Of a DNA stretch of 64,000 bases, positions 31,867 to 43,794 are shown one piece after another. The notes under the pieces are model-generated. The model was not told where the DNA came from and searched no databases. It saw nothing but the letters and a program-made list of their open reading frames with translations. Position numbers and translations under genes: made by a program. How positions within the stretch are numbered: position 1 is the first letter of the stretch; each line of letters opens with the position of its first letter. Source of the DNA: Diplolepis rosae (lineage: Eukaryota; Arthropoda; Insecta; Hymenoptera; Diplolepididae); assembly GCA_030998225.1 (NCBI GenBank), contig JAPYXD010000686.1:434001-498000 (forward strand), read 5' to 3'.

Positions 31867-33839
31867 TGCAGTGTGTACAGTTGTCCACCTGTGTTAGTGC
31901 AGCGGTTGTATATTTCCATAAGTAATTTTATTACAAACGTCTTACCACATCCCGCAGGCCCTGTGAAGAAAAGTTGTAGTGGATTGTCGTGAGGAATTTG
32001 TAGGTGGGAAATGACGTGCATAAGAAGTTCTCGCTGTTTACCGTTTGCCATTCTCATTAAATTGCAAAATTGGACTGTGTCCATAATGTTTTCTCTTCTT
32101 TTCGCAATAGCTCCAAGTTTGTTCAATGTAGCGAGGCGAAGATCAGCGTTTACTTCTGCATGTGGATTATTGTACATGTGTTCAAAAGGGTTTGGTTCTG
32201 GAAATTGCCCTGGAACATTTTGATCTTCATCATCATTATCTTGAGTTTGGTGTTCTCTGCAAAGATTTCTGCAAATTTCAATCGTTATGTTGATGTCCAG
32301 ATTTGATTCAAACTCTTTTCTTCTTTGTAAGATAAGCGCCTGATTGCTTTCATAAATTTGAATAAACTTCATTTCTGCCAGAATATCTTCTTCTTCGTTG
32401 GTGAATGGTGTATGTAAAGAAACCATTTCCCTCCTGTATTCCTTGTGATCCGATGTAATGTCATAATTTCGGTATCTGATGATTCTAGGTTTTGGTCGTG
32501 CAACATAAGATCCGTCAGGTTGTTTGTTATACTTTGAAACAAATTGGGCTAGGGTAATGTAGCGCAGCTCTTGCGGTCGTTTTTCGTACTTATCAAACCA
32601 ATTTTCCTTCCAGATATCAGTTGATTCTGCATCGCAACCAATAGCGTCAAACTCTTTTTGCGTTTTTCTTATACGTTGTCGTTCGATTGGCCAAACTGTC
32701 GGAATATAGGTGACAACCGTAGAGCTTTTTGACATTGGCTCACGCAAAAGATACCATGCAGTTTCTTGGCTACTCATCTCCACTGTATTGAGCATATTAA
32801 TACTCATCTTTCTTGTAACTTCAACAATATCAAATTCCGGATGTTCATTCATGATTGTAATTATTTGTTGTTGCAAGTTGCTAATACCCCTGTTTGATTT
32901 ATTCACGTACTCAACAACGTAGGCCGCGCAAGAGTATTCTTCCGTGATGAATTGAATGTCCATATTTGATTTCAAAACATTGAAAATGAATGGATTGAAA
33001 GGGTTGTGCCATATTTCATGAAGATGACGTTTAATAAAAACCCTTGGCCGTGTTATTCCTGCTTTTAGCACGTTATGGTAATCCTCATCACTTGATATAC
33101 CATTTCGAACATAGAAATCCTCAAAGTCTTGATAAGTTTGTGTTTCTAATTCAAAATGAAGTTTCGTGTATCTTTGTTTGTATTCTTTGAAACCTTTTTC
33201 TTCTTTTTGCATTGGAATGAGAATAATTGTGTTTTTGGAAGGCATGAAAGGTGCGTCGAAGCGGCATTTCTGATTATCTTTTGCAGAAGTGTTTTTGTAG
33301 CATGTGAATGTGTGTTTGTGTGTCTGAAGTTTTATATTTCCTGGTGCTTCTACTGCAGATACTGAGCTGAGAGTGTCAATGAGCCTAATTGCATGTTCAT
33401 AGTCAACACCTAGTGAATCGCATGGTGGATTTTCAACCCAAAGCAAAATGTGAGCATGAGGACTGCCACGGTGTTGAAATTCTATTCGCTTGAAATAGTG
33501 CTCTACTCTGAATTGCTTAAAAGGGGAATGTTTTTTGGACTGTGAAATTGCCATAATGACGTTCACAAGTTTGTTAAAGTAAATGGCACACGTTACTGCA
33601 TCCTCATTAATCAAGGTACTTTTATCGATGAAATGCAAATTAGAAATATCATAGTCAGATATGTCGATATTGTATTTTAATCTATGTAATGTACGCAAAA
33701 GTTCAGGCCATCCAATTTCATTTGCGCTCATAGTCAAAAAGATGGTCGGTTTGCCCAACATTCTTATCATTGCAAAAAGGTCATTTTTTCGCTGTGACCA
33801 GTACCAAGCTGAATTTGGTATAGAACGCAGAAAAGCCAA
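31863..33839 (-). pseudogene. Helentron Rep (HUH nuclease) and helicase start
   Basis: 658 codons. LGKPTIFLTMSANEIGWPEL opens the Helitron_like_N region. YFKRIEFQHRGSPHAHILLW contains the HUH metal site (His-Ala-His). The candidate catalytic Tyr pair lies in CAAYVVEYVNKSNRG. The C-terminal end holds the helicase Walker A, LFFTGPAGCGKTFVIKLL. Only one stop codon separates this frame from the upstream one (about 33840-33842, GAA-TAA-AAT), where the family continues without a break. Initiates rolling-circle transposition by nicking DNA in active relatives. Confidence 0.9.
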
Positions 33840-33842
33840 ATT

Positions 33843-34391
33843 TTATTCAATACAGGAATTGATATAAGTTTCAGACTCGACTTGTTGTCGAGTGAAATGC
33901 ACATTTTTTCCAACATGTTTAAATGCAACCGTTAAAGAGTCACGAACTCTCAATCTCATTATTTTCATTGCGACATATAAAAGATGATACGGAGTTACTG
34001 CGCGTCTATCCGAACGTCTCAATTCGCTGGAAGCCATCATAAACGGAGTAACTTTGACATTCTCATTGAAATTCCGAAACTGCCCTAAGTAGATACTTGG
34101 AAATGAAAGTTCTTCAGCATGCTCATCGAACAATAAACTGTGTGGCACATTATTTTGACCGAGAGCTAGTTGCAAATACTGGTCATCATTCCACGCAAGA
34201 GTTTGTTGTTGAGCTATGAGACTTTCATCAATTACAATGTTTTCGGTAACATCATACAGCTGAACTGTCTGCAAATCGTCGGAATTGAAGAATGAATCAT
34301 CTACGGTAATGTCGTACAATTGATATAAAGGCTTCTCAATCAAATATTGCAACCACTCTTTGATGACGTTTTTCTTGATAATACCGTGCAA
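33843..34391 (-). pseudogene. Helentron protein, region before Rep
   Basis: 182-codon frame leading straight into the Rep frame at 33839 across a single stop. It contains SLLFDEHAEELSFPSIYLGQ and ELRRSDRRAVTPYHLLYVAM, both conserved just before the Rep domain in arthropod Helentron proteins. A frameshift in an A-rich run (about 34415-34425) separates it from the upstream zinc-rich frame. Confidence 0.82.
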
Positions 34392-34515
34392 ATAGCTAGT
34401 TTTGTGAATCAGTTTTTTTTTTCAAATGAACATTGATGCAGTAGTCGTCATCAACATTTTGCGGCAATTTATTAACCATGTTATTAAAGTCAACGGGAAC
34501 ATTGATAATTTGACC

Positions 34516-36091
34516 TTAAATCGCGTATTGTCCACTGATATGCCTCAATCTTCTGATTTGCATGAATGGCAATCTGGGCGAAATGAGACGTTCAGATAAT
34601 AAGTCTAAAGGAGGCAAATTTGCTGGAAATTCAGGAAACTTGAAACCGTTAAGCACCGATAAGCTTGGAATTTTTTGTTTTGCAAGAGTATATGAGCAAT
34701 TCCCACACAAGCGTGTGTTGTGTTCAGAAAAGTCTGGAAAGATTGTTCTTAAAGTCTGTTTATGAACAGGAAGTGGAGATTTGAGATCTTGCAAAAACCA
34801 TAATCTATCACAAATTGAGCACGCATGTCCGAAAGTGTTATGTTTGAATTGCTCATCAAATTTCTTATGTGCCAATTCGTTACTTTGAAACGTAGTACAC
34901 GAAGTATTTTGATCTTGACTAGCGTGCTACTCTCTACCACGTATAGGAGAGTTAGTAACGTTTATGTTGTCCAATGGAACCTCGTCATTATTCGTCATTG
35001 AATTTCCATTTGTGTTCATTCCTGATGTTGATGGCAATGCACAATTCTAAAACATACACATCCATAATTTAATATAAAAGAATGAGAGCAAATAATTTAA
35101 ATATAAACAACATATTATGTTATTCATAATTTTCATAATTTGTGAATATAATTTCCGCTTCAAATATTTGTTAAATTACCATTCTCTGATTTCCATGGTT
35201 ATAACCAACAGTATCTGGCAATATAGGTTCGATGGCAACATTTTCTTTTTGATTATTCTTGGCACGATATTGTCTCATATATTATCTTTGTTGTCTTTTT
35301 TTGGCGTCAGATGTATTTTCTTCAACATTGCCCTTAAAAGCATGAAATCATCCAATTATTTTATATATAAGTACATACATACATACTATTATTTTTATTT
35401 TTATATTATTGTATACATAATATTTGTTTTATATTATAAAAGTTCTATAAAATTATTTTATACTTAATATTAAATGCAAATAAAAATACGTAGTATGTCA
35501 ATATTTGAAAATATAATATAATGTAATATAACATAAACATACACGTATTAAATTATATAAATAATATTAGTAATAATTTTCAATGTTTTTATTAAACATT
35601 CTGACACAGTAACAACTACTGTTAATTATTATTATGAGAGAATTATAATTTTAAGAATTAAAATGTTTGATACCTGATGTTTACAATACATCAAATGTCG
35701 ATTTTCTTTGTATTCTCGTATCGGACATGAATTCTTCCTCAATTTTTTGGTTCTGCCATTTTTGTAGACAATTATCTGCTCTCTTGGAAAATGTCTTTCG
35801 CAGACTACATCGGTTCTCAAAATATAGCAGAAGGTGTCTCGCCAACGTCCGTAAAGCTCAGTATTTTTAATAACAAACAATGAACATATAAATGGTGAAA
35901 CATATGTCTTATTTTTACTTTATTGTGATAAAATTATTGTGATAAAATAAAGGATAAATTCAAAAATCTTCAAGTACCTTTGGAACGGCGAAAAATGAGC
36001 AATAATCATTCTCAACTGGTTTCTTCTCGCGAGAATTGATACACTCCCGCACACAGCAATATTTCTTTTTTTTCTGTTCAAGACGTTTCAT
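34516..36091 (-). pseudogene. Helentron N-terminal exons: THAP zinc finger + DUF6570-like region
   Basis: Proposed exons, all phase 0: 36091-35978 (ATG MKRLEQKKKKYCCVREC; donor GTACTT), 35856-35674 (donor GTATCA), 35332-35180 (donor GTAATT), and 35046 onward (acceptor TTTTAG). Exons 1-2 give a C2CH THAP pattern: CCVREC, then GRWRDTF with the conserved Trp, then VCERHFPREQ (Cys-x2-His-Phe) and LRKNSCPI in place of the usual AVP box. The last exon runs into HACSICDRLWFLQDLK and SERLISPRLPFMQIRRLRH, the DUF6570-like entry of Helentron proteins. Stops at about 35282 and 34928 show decay. The acceptor of exon 2 (CTGAG) is weak. Confidence 0.7.
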
Positions 36092-36367
36092 TTCTTGTCA
36101 AATTCAATAAAACCTTGCACCGCAGTGACATAAAATACTTCAACAAGAACAGCTGATCAGCTAATCGTTCTGACGCTTTGCCGCGCGCGTGACGCCGAGA
36201 CTCCTCTCTCCCCCCGGTTTTGCATTCAGACGCGTTCACTCCGCCCCCGATGATCCATCCCCCCGTCCCGCTCACCCCTCGCCACCGAAGCTTCACCGCC
36301 TTACAACTGCCCAAATCGCTCCCATGCGCCAAGCGCGGCTAAAAAAGTTTTACTTCAAAAACTAGTA

Positions 36368-37340
36368 CACGTAATAACAAAAGAACCTATGATAATAACT
36401 GGTACTCCAGGAACTGCCTTTGAGAAAGTTTTTAGGACATAGTAGGTTCATTTCCAGTGACAAAAATTGAATGAATATAAATTAACAGTTCAAGATAATT
36501 TTACTGAGTACCTGTTAGCAATACCACTTCCTAATTCTCTCGCGATTACTATAGCACATCCCCTTGTAAAGAAATTTATATGTATCTTTGGATCTCCTAA
36601 ATCAGTTCTTATAGACCAAGGAAAGAGTTCCTTAAGTAATCTTATTAGAAGACCAGCACAAAGACTTAGAACTCGTCAACTTAAAATAACTGCTTTTCAC
36701 CCACAATCAAACGGGTCTTAAGAAAGATCTCATCATGTACTTGCTAGATATAAGACCATTTTTTAAATAAAAATTTCGAATGAGATAACTGGCTCGAATT
36801 AGTCACATTTTCTTACAATACAAGCATTCATGAAGGAACTTGTTGCATTCCATACGAATTAGTTTTTGGTAAATTAGCTAGACAACCCTAAAGCGAACCC
36901 CTTCCGGAGCATGAAAAACTAGAAACATATGATGATTACTTAATTAAATTAGTAATTCGACTCAGTGTTCTCAGAACGTGGACGTAAACGGCCCCCACCA
37001 TAGATGCTTCGAGCTCATTGTGTCTTCCTCATTCAATCAACCTATGGCAGTGGAGCGAGGAAGAAGTCATGAGCTGGTAGCATCCATGGTGGGGGCCGTT
37101 TACGTCCACGTTCTGCGAACACTGATTCGACTTCACGACATAAGCGCAATTGCTAGAGATAATCTTGTTTCAGCAAAAGAGAAATTAAAAAAATATCACG
37201 ATAGAAATATAAGCCCACAAAATTTTAACGTTGATGAAGAAGTATTTTTACTTGCAATGTTAAAATTCAAATTAAAAATAAACCAAAAGTAGCACATGTT
37301 AATCGACTGAAACGTGCTCGATTGAATAAAGAAGATTAAA
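36368..37340 (+). pseudogene. Errantivirus-like integrase core and C-terminus
   Basis: Reads EPMIITGTPGTAFEKVF, YKLTVQDNFTEYLLAIPLPN, FICIFGSPKSVLIDQGKSS and LKITAFHPQSNGS followed by a stop. These are the integrase core motifs with the Asp of TVQDN and the ILxDQG box. In the third motif the Glu expected after S-N-G-S is lost to the stop. A 162-bp MITE interrupts at 36963. The end reads PKVAHVNRLKRARLN, the usual pol terminus. Confidence 0.85.
36963..37124. mobile_element. hAT-type MITE, copy 2 (162 bp)
   Basis: Nearly identical to copy 1 (only a handful of substitutions), same ends and same length. Exact 8-bp duplication ATTCGACT at 36955-36962 and 37125-37132. Inserted in the integrase C-terminal region of the errantivirus-like element. 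Confidence 0.95.
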
Positions 37341-39430
37341 TTGAAAACTACTTTCAGATATCGTTACTTAATGGATCCCATCCATCCGAAAGGAATCAAT
37401 AAATATTGCAATCTTCTTGTCAACAACATAGATATGGTATTAATTTTGCCATTCTTGATAAGAAATATAATCTTCAATCAAGATTATTATAACATTCCAC
37501 TATGGCTTTATAATTTAACAAATTCATAAACTATAGCAGACATAATATTTGGAATAAAAACTTGTGGTCCACTAGCAAATAATAATTTTATACTAAGTTT
37601 ATAACAATCTGGACAAGGATTATTAGCGGAAATTTTGGACCTCTTTGAATGGGTACTAAAAATAGTATTCAATATATGCAATATAAATAAGAATGAGCAA
37701 ATTTAAATAATGAATAAAACTTGATTAGAAAACTCATTTTACTAGAACATGGGATCCAAAAGGAAAAATATGACAATCCTAATTTTGGTAATTTTTATAA
37801 AACCAACCGTAGAAGCAATCATCGGACACACGGAAAAAACAGTATACCTGTTCGACCTATACCGGTATATAGTGTCTCGACCCATGCGGTATAGGTGAGA
37901 CAACTATATTGGTTTGCCGCGCGACCTATACGTTGCTTCGCATGCATGAGAAAGAAGTGTCATTTTTTCGAGGCGTTCTTTCGAAGCGTTTGTCGATTTG
38001 TTTGGAGCATTTTTTCTTTATTTGAAAGATCATTTTTGCGTATCGCGTATTGTTTCATCACACGCGAAAATTCACAAGAGCGATAACGATGGCATAATAT
38101 TTTGTTTACGATCGCTATACACGATATTGACATATCAACGAACTTGTATAGCTGTCTCACCTATACTCGTACAGTTCTGAGGACCATACCGTAGCATTGG
38201 TCTGATAGCAATATTTTTTGGTTCTGAGGACCAAAATATAGTTCTCTTAGCTATACTGTTTTTTCAGTGTACGACTGTGGATACAATCAACTTAATTTAA
38301 CAACATTGTTTCTTCTTGAGGTAGGAGAATGCGACGTACCTGAATCTAAATTACAAGTAGAAATAGTTTACATCTAACTCTTAAAAATTAGTGACTTTAC
38401 ACTCACCCAGGTCAGACAGTGCAAAATCCAAATTAAGCGCACTATGTCTCACTGCAAAATGCATTTACATATCTCAACAGTAACTAATGGACAAACTGAA
38501 TACATACAAAAACTTCCACATCAACAATGCGATACACTACACTCACAAGGCACAATATTTTTAGGCCAAAACCTACACATCTCAAATCCAAACATTAATC
38601 AAACATCTTACCATAGCCTATTATTAGCTGGATCTCTAGCTATGAATTGAATTCTCTACCTGACATTTGCAACTTTGATAAATATGGAATATTATATGAA
38701 GTTTTCGCAAATAAAATGCAAGATAATGATAACCAAAACTTGGACATATTATATACACTTACAACTCAAAATATAACCTTCGTTTTAACACAGAAAACAA
38801 AAAATCTAGTCTGCAATCTTTTAATGAATAGAACTGAACATCCTAAATTATTAATACTTGAAATCACACCAGGAACTTTAACTCATCAAAACAAGAAACC
38901 GCTTGTTCGAATATGAATGTATTCACCTACTTAAATTCAAAATTTGTATATATTGAACGGCACATTCGTAATGAAGTAAACAAACGCTTGGTATAAACTA
39001 CTTCAAAATCCAATTGAGTCAATACCCCCAGAAATAATTGAAACCTTTTACAGAACCCACATGGCGATATACAAATCCAGCTCATCTTGCAACAAGTGGT
39101 ATATATTCTCAATCAGACTTGAATAAACTACGTGATCATATAATGTTTTTCAAGGAAAATCCAAGGGCTTTAAACACACTAGCTCGCGGAATTATGGCCC
39201 AATCTACTTTGAATCAAGGAATTTCAATACTGCATCTTTTAGATGAAGAAACTACTGAAAAAAACTGCTCGCTCAACTTGGACAAAAATATGGACAGTAT
39301 TTCCGAATTTGGGCACGTTTAGCGCATGATTTATAGGAGTAATCGTTATCATTGGAAGCATTAAACTTATTATTGATACTGCGATTCACAGTTATGTCCT
39401 TTATACTGTTTTAGCTGAGCATTTCACTAG
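37341..39430 (+). pseudogene. Errantivirus env-like region
   Basis: Decayed plus-strand frames follow pol, where errantiviruses carry env. The frames 38444-38650 and 38647-38916 are Asn/Cys-containing with glycosylation-like N-x-T sites. Near 38935-38990 a KFVYIERHIRN segment resembles the envelope stem of insect errantiviruses. About 39340-39420 encodes a strongly hydrophobic stretch consistent with a membrane anchor. Many stops are present and a 443-bp MITE interrupts it at 37828-38270. The assignment rests on position plus these partial matches. In active relatives the protein is a surface fusion glycoprotein. Confidence 0.6.
37828..38270. mobile_element. 443-bp MITE with ACAC(G/T)GAAAAAACAGTATA ends
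   Basis: Left end ACACGGAAAAAACAGTATA and right end TATACTGTTTTTTCAGTGT match as inverted repeats with one mismatch. Internally CCTATAC(C/T)/GTATAGGTGAGAC motifs are scattered, plus a GGTTCTGAGGACC palindrome near 38220. Both junctions show AC next to the ends, so the duplication length is unclear. No coding capacity. Confidence 0.8.
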
Positions 39431-40144
39431 ATAGGTATTGCCTGGGACTCTGTAACCAACCCATTGTTACATTCAGGTAAAAGAAGATCGTCTACATTCC
39501 AAAATCAGCCACAAAATCAGCTCTCTCTCTCTCTCTCTCGCTCGCTCCCCCCCCCCCCTCTCTCACAGAGCGTCCATTTTCGTAATATAATTGTACGATT
39601 TGTAAACGTTGTTGAGGCGTAAGTATTTCCATGATGAAATGTCAATAAAAACTGAATAAAATTCTGTATTTAAATAGTTTGACAGTAGTCACGCGTGACA
39701 TGTCAATAAAACCCTATTGGAAGAAGTACCTCCAATTTGATTACACTTTACGTATCGCTTTGTTTCTGCCCTAATTTAAAACGATCGGACGTTGGAATTT
39801 TGCAATTCATGTACAAGTGACGCTCTTTACTCAAAACTATCTTATTTTCAGGTGAAAGTTCTCCCTTGCAAACACCCGTTGAAGAAAATTAGCATTGAGA
39901 TTGGGAAAAATAAACGAAAAATCAGCCTTTTGCTCCTCTTTTTGTTACATTAAATCCTCGTGACGAGATTTTGATGACGTCCGAAGTACGTTACCCAGAT
40001 TTGCTAATACCGAAATAACGCGAACTAAAACAAAAAACTGTGAGTTGTATTCTCATCATACAAGCAATATATCCTGAGATGCTTCACCATCATGTAGGTC
40101 CCTTCTTAAGAAGAACATATTAAAACTTGATGCTGTTTGACCCC
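39431..40144. other. No gene; (CT)n tract at about 39518-39560
   Basis: Contains a CT/CTCG microsatellite with a run of C (about 39518-39560) and two AATAAAA-containing segments near 39645-39710. It may include the end of the errantivirus-like element, but no LTR could be matched. Confidence 0.4.
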
Positions 40145-41652
40145 AAAATATGAAAGGGTCTAGGGAGATAAGTATGTAAAACTTATATTTATTTCTTTTT
40201 GTAACAAAAGAGATAAAAATCTAGCATCATTTTCATCTTTAACTATTTTTTTCTTGCCTGTGATTTTTCTTGAAAATGTATCACAACCAGCACATTTTAC
40301 ATCTATTTTTCTAGTTTTATGCATCTTTAAATTACAAAATTCTACCAAATTAATATGAATGAGGATTGATTAATTTCAATTAATAAGTATGCTCAAACTC
40401 ATACAAAAAAAACAAAGGATATAAAATATTTACGTAATGTGATGCAATACTCGGTAGTACTACAATATCGAAAATATCAATAGATATGTGATTTGATCCG
40501 TTAAAATCTCCTTTATATTACATATATAAACAAGACACAAGACGACACATGTGAGTCCAGGTTCAGAAAGAACAGCCATATATTACTTAATATGAAGATA
40601 AAGTTTCCTCATTGAGTGTTTCGATGCTTGTCTTTGATTGACTAAAATAAGCCGCGCGCTATTTAACATGCAATTTCGAATAAGTTTTTCTGATAAATTG
40701 ATTACAACACAAGTTATTGTTTTTGCACTTTCCTCATTATTCTACGCTTGTTATTCACACTACACGGAGTTCCATTTGTGCTGTGACTGAGAGAGGTTGC
40801 TTTGCGAGTTGTTCCCTGATTTGCGTGTCGAGATACCCACGCGATCTTTCGGCGCGTAGTAAACTGTTCCCTGGAGGTTATTTCTGCCACCCTGATTGTG
40901 GTCTGGGGGTTTTGTGCGTTTTTAGTGGTCAAAATAGAAGAACTCAGCTCAGTTATAATTTGACTGTTCTGCTCGCCCACATGTCGACGCTGCCGCCATA
41001 CCTTGTTCTCTGAAAATTCCATGCAGTACCTATACCTGGAGTTGTGAAGGTCTCACTGATTAATTATGACGGTATTGGTCATCTGCTGAGAAGCTGAACT
41101 TCTTTTGCAAGCTGACCTGGTTTACTTGGTGGAACATATATCGCTGGAAAGTGCACTTGCTTGGCGATCGAGGCAGTGGATTTGGTCACGTGCTCAATCT
41201 GTTTTGGAGTCATCATACTTGCAGAGGTCATCTCTATTTACATTGGAAGTTCCTTGGTTGGATTCAACAGAACTAACGGTCTGTCATCAATCAAATGTAA
41301 TCTATTTGCGCTGCCTGATTTCGTTTCTGAATTTCTCCTTCTTTCTCCATCCATTTCCCTCCTTCCTTTCCGAATATTTCTTATTTCTTACTTCTCCTTT
41401 CTCATTCCGCATCCAACCTCCGGGCTTTCCTCCAGGCTGCTTACTGTGAGCTTTTTTTTTAAAGTCTTTTTCGAGAAAATTAATTTTTTTCATTTTCATC
41501 CCCCCCCCATAACTCCCAAAAAAATGTAGTTTTGAGGTTACCATTTTAGGAAATTGAATAACTAGTTGGTGCCTACTTACGACATAAATTTGGACTTGAT
41601 ACGTGTGGGTGCAACTTTTATATACTTATCTCTCTAGACCCTTTCATATTTT
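40145..41652. mobile_element. Unassigned DNA element with 31-bp terminal inverted repeats
   Basis: Left end AAAATATGAAAGGGTCTAGG..GAGATAAGTAT (40145-40175) and right end (41622-41652) are reverse complements with one mismatch. Interior frames at 40348-40160 (minus; contains KCAGCD and KKKIVKDENDARFLSLLLQK), 41022-40714 (minus) and 41105-41529 (plus) carry no motif I recognise. A pyrimidine-rich tract lies at about 41320-41450. No clear target duplication seen. Confidence 0.6.
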
Positions 41653-43280
41653 CTCAACTAAAAACTTTAAGAACAAAAACATGAAAATTGATGTTTTCAA
41701 GTATAAAATTTTTAAAAAAGGGGAAAAATTAAACCACATCGAAATTGAATTACGAAAACTTGGGATGCTCGTGAGATAGAAAAATAAAAGGGCAAATTTT
41801 CAGAGTAAAACATTGGAATATTGCATTGAATTCAATTTTAGAAGTCTGATGTTCGAAAAATAAAATATCAAAGATCAGTATTTCCAGGTCAGTAGTGTTG
41901 AAAGTAAATATTCACAAATATTTGAAAATTATATTCAGAAGTTTTGAAAATAAAATATTATATATCAAATATATGAAGTGTTTCAGTAGCTCCAAGCACT
42001 ATGAAAGCCAGCCCATGGCCATGGCATTTGAACCCGAGTACCATATTTTAATACAAGGTATTTTGGTGATATTAAAAATCTTTTATCATTATTATCATCA
42101 TACCTTACACGTTTACAGTCAACCTATAATAACCTAAAAATTGTTTCAATCATTTTTTCCCTTTCTCTCAAATAATAAATAATTTAAATAAATACATACC
42201 AACACAAAAAGAGACTCCTCTTTAAATAACAAAACCGCCCTTGTATTCTCAGAACACCTCCTGGTTGCTAATTGAACTCTGAAATCACTTCAGTCCTCAG
42301 AAGTTTCTGCTAAGCTCAGAGAAAATCAGCCCACCATCCAAGGCTATAATGTTCCTTTTCCTCTACTATTTATGTCGGGAAAATGTTTTGATACGGAATT
42401 CTTTTTCAGACATCAGTGAACCATTTTCTCAACTCATATTGAATAACATCGATCTCTTTTCCGATTTCTTCATCATTATCACCATTATATTTGATCACCA
42501 TTGCCTCATCAAGGAGACCTCTAATTGAGAATTATTTTCAATAAAAGTTCCACCTTGAATAAGTATCTCAATTTCTATTTGTCCATCTTTAATAACACTC
42601 TCTTTGTTTCGCAATTTTATCGGGAGTCACTACTTTCTCACTATCACCATGGTTTTAGTTACCTAACTCATCAATAATCCTTAAATCTAAACTCTTCCAA
42701 CCATCACTATCTACACGCAAACATTCTACACTATCTACTACCCTTGACTTAAACTGTCACTCATTAATTCCCTATGGGTTCCCTTATACACGTTTACAAC
42801 CATAAAACTTATCAAATCATAACTAATGGCAACCTTCGTTATTACGCATCAGATGAAAATTACCAAAAAAAGGGAAAGAAGATATCCTCTGCCAACTTAA
42901 CTTCGTAAAATTTTCAATCAACATATAGATTCAATAAAAACCTTCTTACAAAATTATTCCTTTAATTTTCAAAAATAAATGTATTTGTTATTTTTTATTA
43001 TTTTTGTTTTACCACCTTTTAGAATTATGAAGGAGAATACTTTGAGAAACAATGAAGCCATTTTTCATGACAAATTACTGTTTTTCATTATTACGCTCAA
43101 AATACAAATAGTGCTCCTCGTATAAATAACACAATCTCTGTATCTCCTCGCAGGAAAATACTGCCAGTGGAGATAACTGCTCCCAAAGTTGCGCGAGAAA
43201 GCAAAACAAACATAATGTACTATTGTTATACATTCTTACATAACTTATAGGTAAAATATATTTGTTGCATTAAAATATAC
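41653..43280. other. AT-rich, no gene seen
   Basis: No open frame with recognisable motifs. The frame at 41895-42137 is AT-biased and short. Confidence 0.45.
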
Positions 43281-43549
43281 ACAGATGAACAAGTATTATT
43301 CAATCCGACACTAGAAAAACCATTGTGCTTCGACTGCTATTTAAATTTAATAAGTGACGACGAACGTGATAATACTTCTGAACTGACAGACAGATGTACG
43401 CTATTAAGGAATTTATTAGATGCCAATTATTACACTTGCAGCAAACCAGTATATTCTATTGGACAGAGAGCAGATAATTGCGAAAACTGTAGAGCTTTTA
43501 TAGATTTCAAACTAAATGTACACGATCAGATTTCAAATATTGTATTGTA
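43281..43549 (+). other. Cysteine-rich open frame, possible exon
   Basis: The plus frame reads PLCFDCYLNLISDD, ..DRCTLL.., YYTCSKPVYS and ADNCENCRAF before a stop at 43549. This is a Cys-x2-Cys ... Cys ... Cys ... Cys-x2-Cys layout suggesting a zinc-binding module. The frame is open upstream of the Met (TDEQVLFNPTLEKP). No match to a family I know. AT-rich codon use like the neighbouring DNA. Confidence 0.4.
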
Positions 43550-43794
43550 GTCGCTCCTAAAGTTGGATTCGAAACCTAATAAGGTCGATTAAAATTCTGG
43601 AGCTTCAATCATAATATTAGAAAGAAAATAATTGAAAATAATAAATTCAGTATTAAAACAAAATATACGTGTAGAGTTTTCACAACTAGGTTTTATCTTA
43701 AGAATAGCTTACAATCCATTGAAAAATACTTAATTCTTAATAAATTAAAAGCTTCTAGTTTTTTTTCTGCAAAATACATTTTTTGCATCTTTAG

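Larger units (their letters stand above)
30026..36356 (-). mobile_element. Helentron (Helitron2-type rolling-circle element)
   Basis: Minus-strand element with THAP, DUF6570-like, HUH Rep, PIF1 helicase and endonuclease segments in one gene order. The whole block sits in the integrase gene and is bracketed by AAAAACTAGTA (29711-29721 and 36357-36367). The 5' end carries GAAGTAAAACTTTTTTAGCCG; the 3' region carries GAAGTAAAACTTTTCACGCCG twice. A helicase fused with an APE-like endonuclease and similar sub-terminal sequences at both ends point to Helentrons rather than canonical Helitrons. Coding sequence has stops and two deletions, so it is not autonomous now. Confidence 0.88.
24690..39430 (+). 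mobile_element. Errantivirus-like (Ty3/gypsy) element, multiply interrupted
   Basis: Plus-strand pol fragments occur in the right order: linker and RT start (24690-25049, 26273-26460), RT core (26440-26800), RT end and RNase H (27437-28170), integrase zinc-binding part (about 28902-29711) and integrase core to C-terminus (36368-37340). An env-like region follows (37340-39430). Between them lie independent insertions described separately. Frames contain many stops, so the element is dead. Closest in type to the insect 17.6/297/Zam group. Flanking LTRs were not identified with confidence. Confidence 0.85.
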
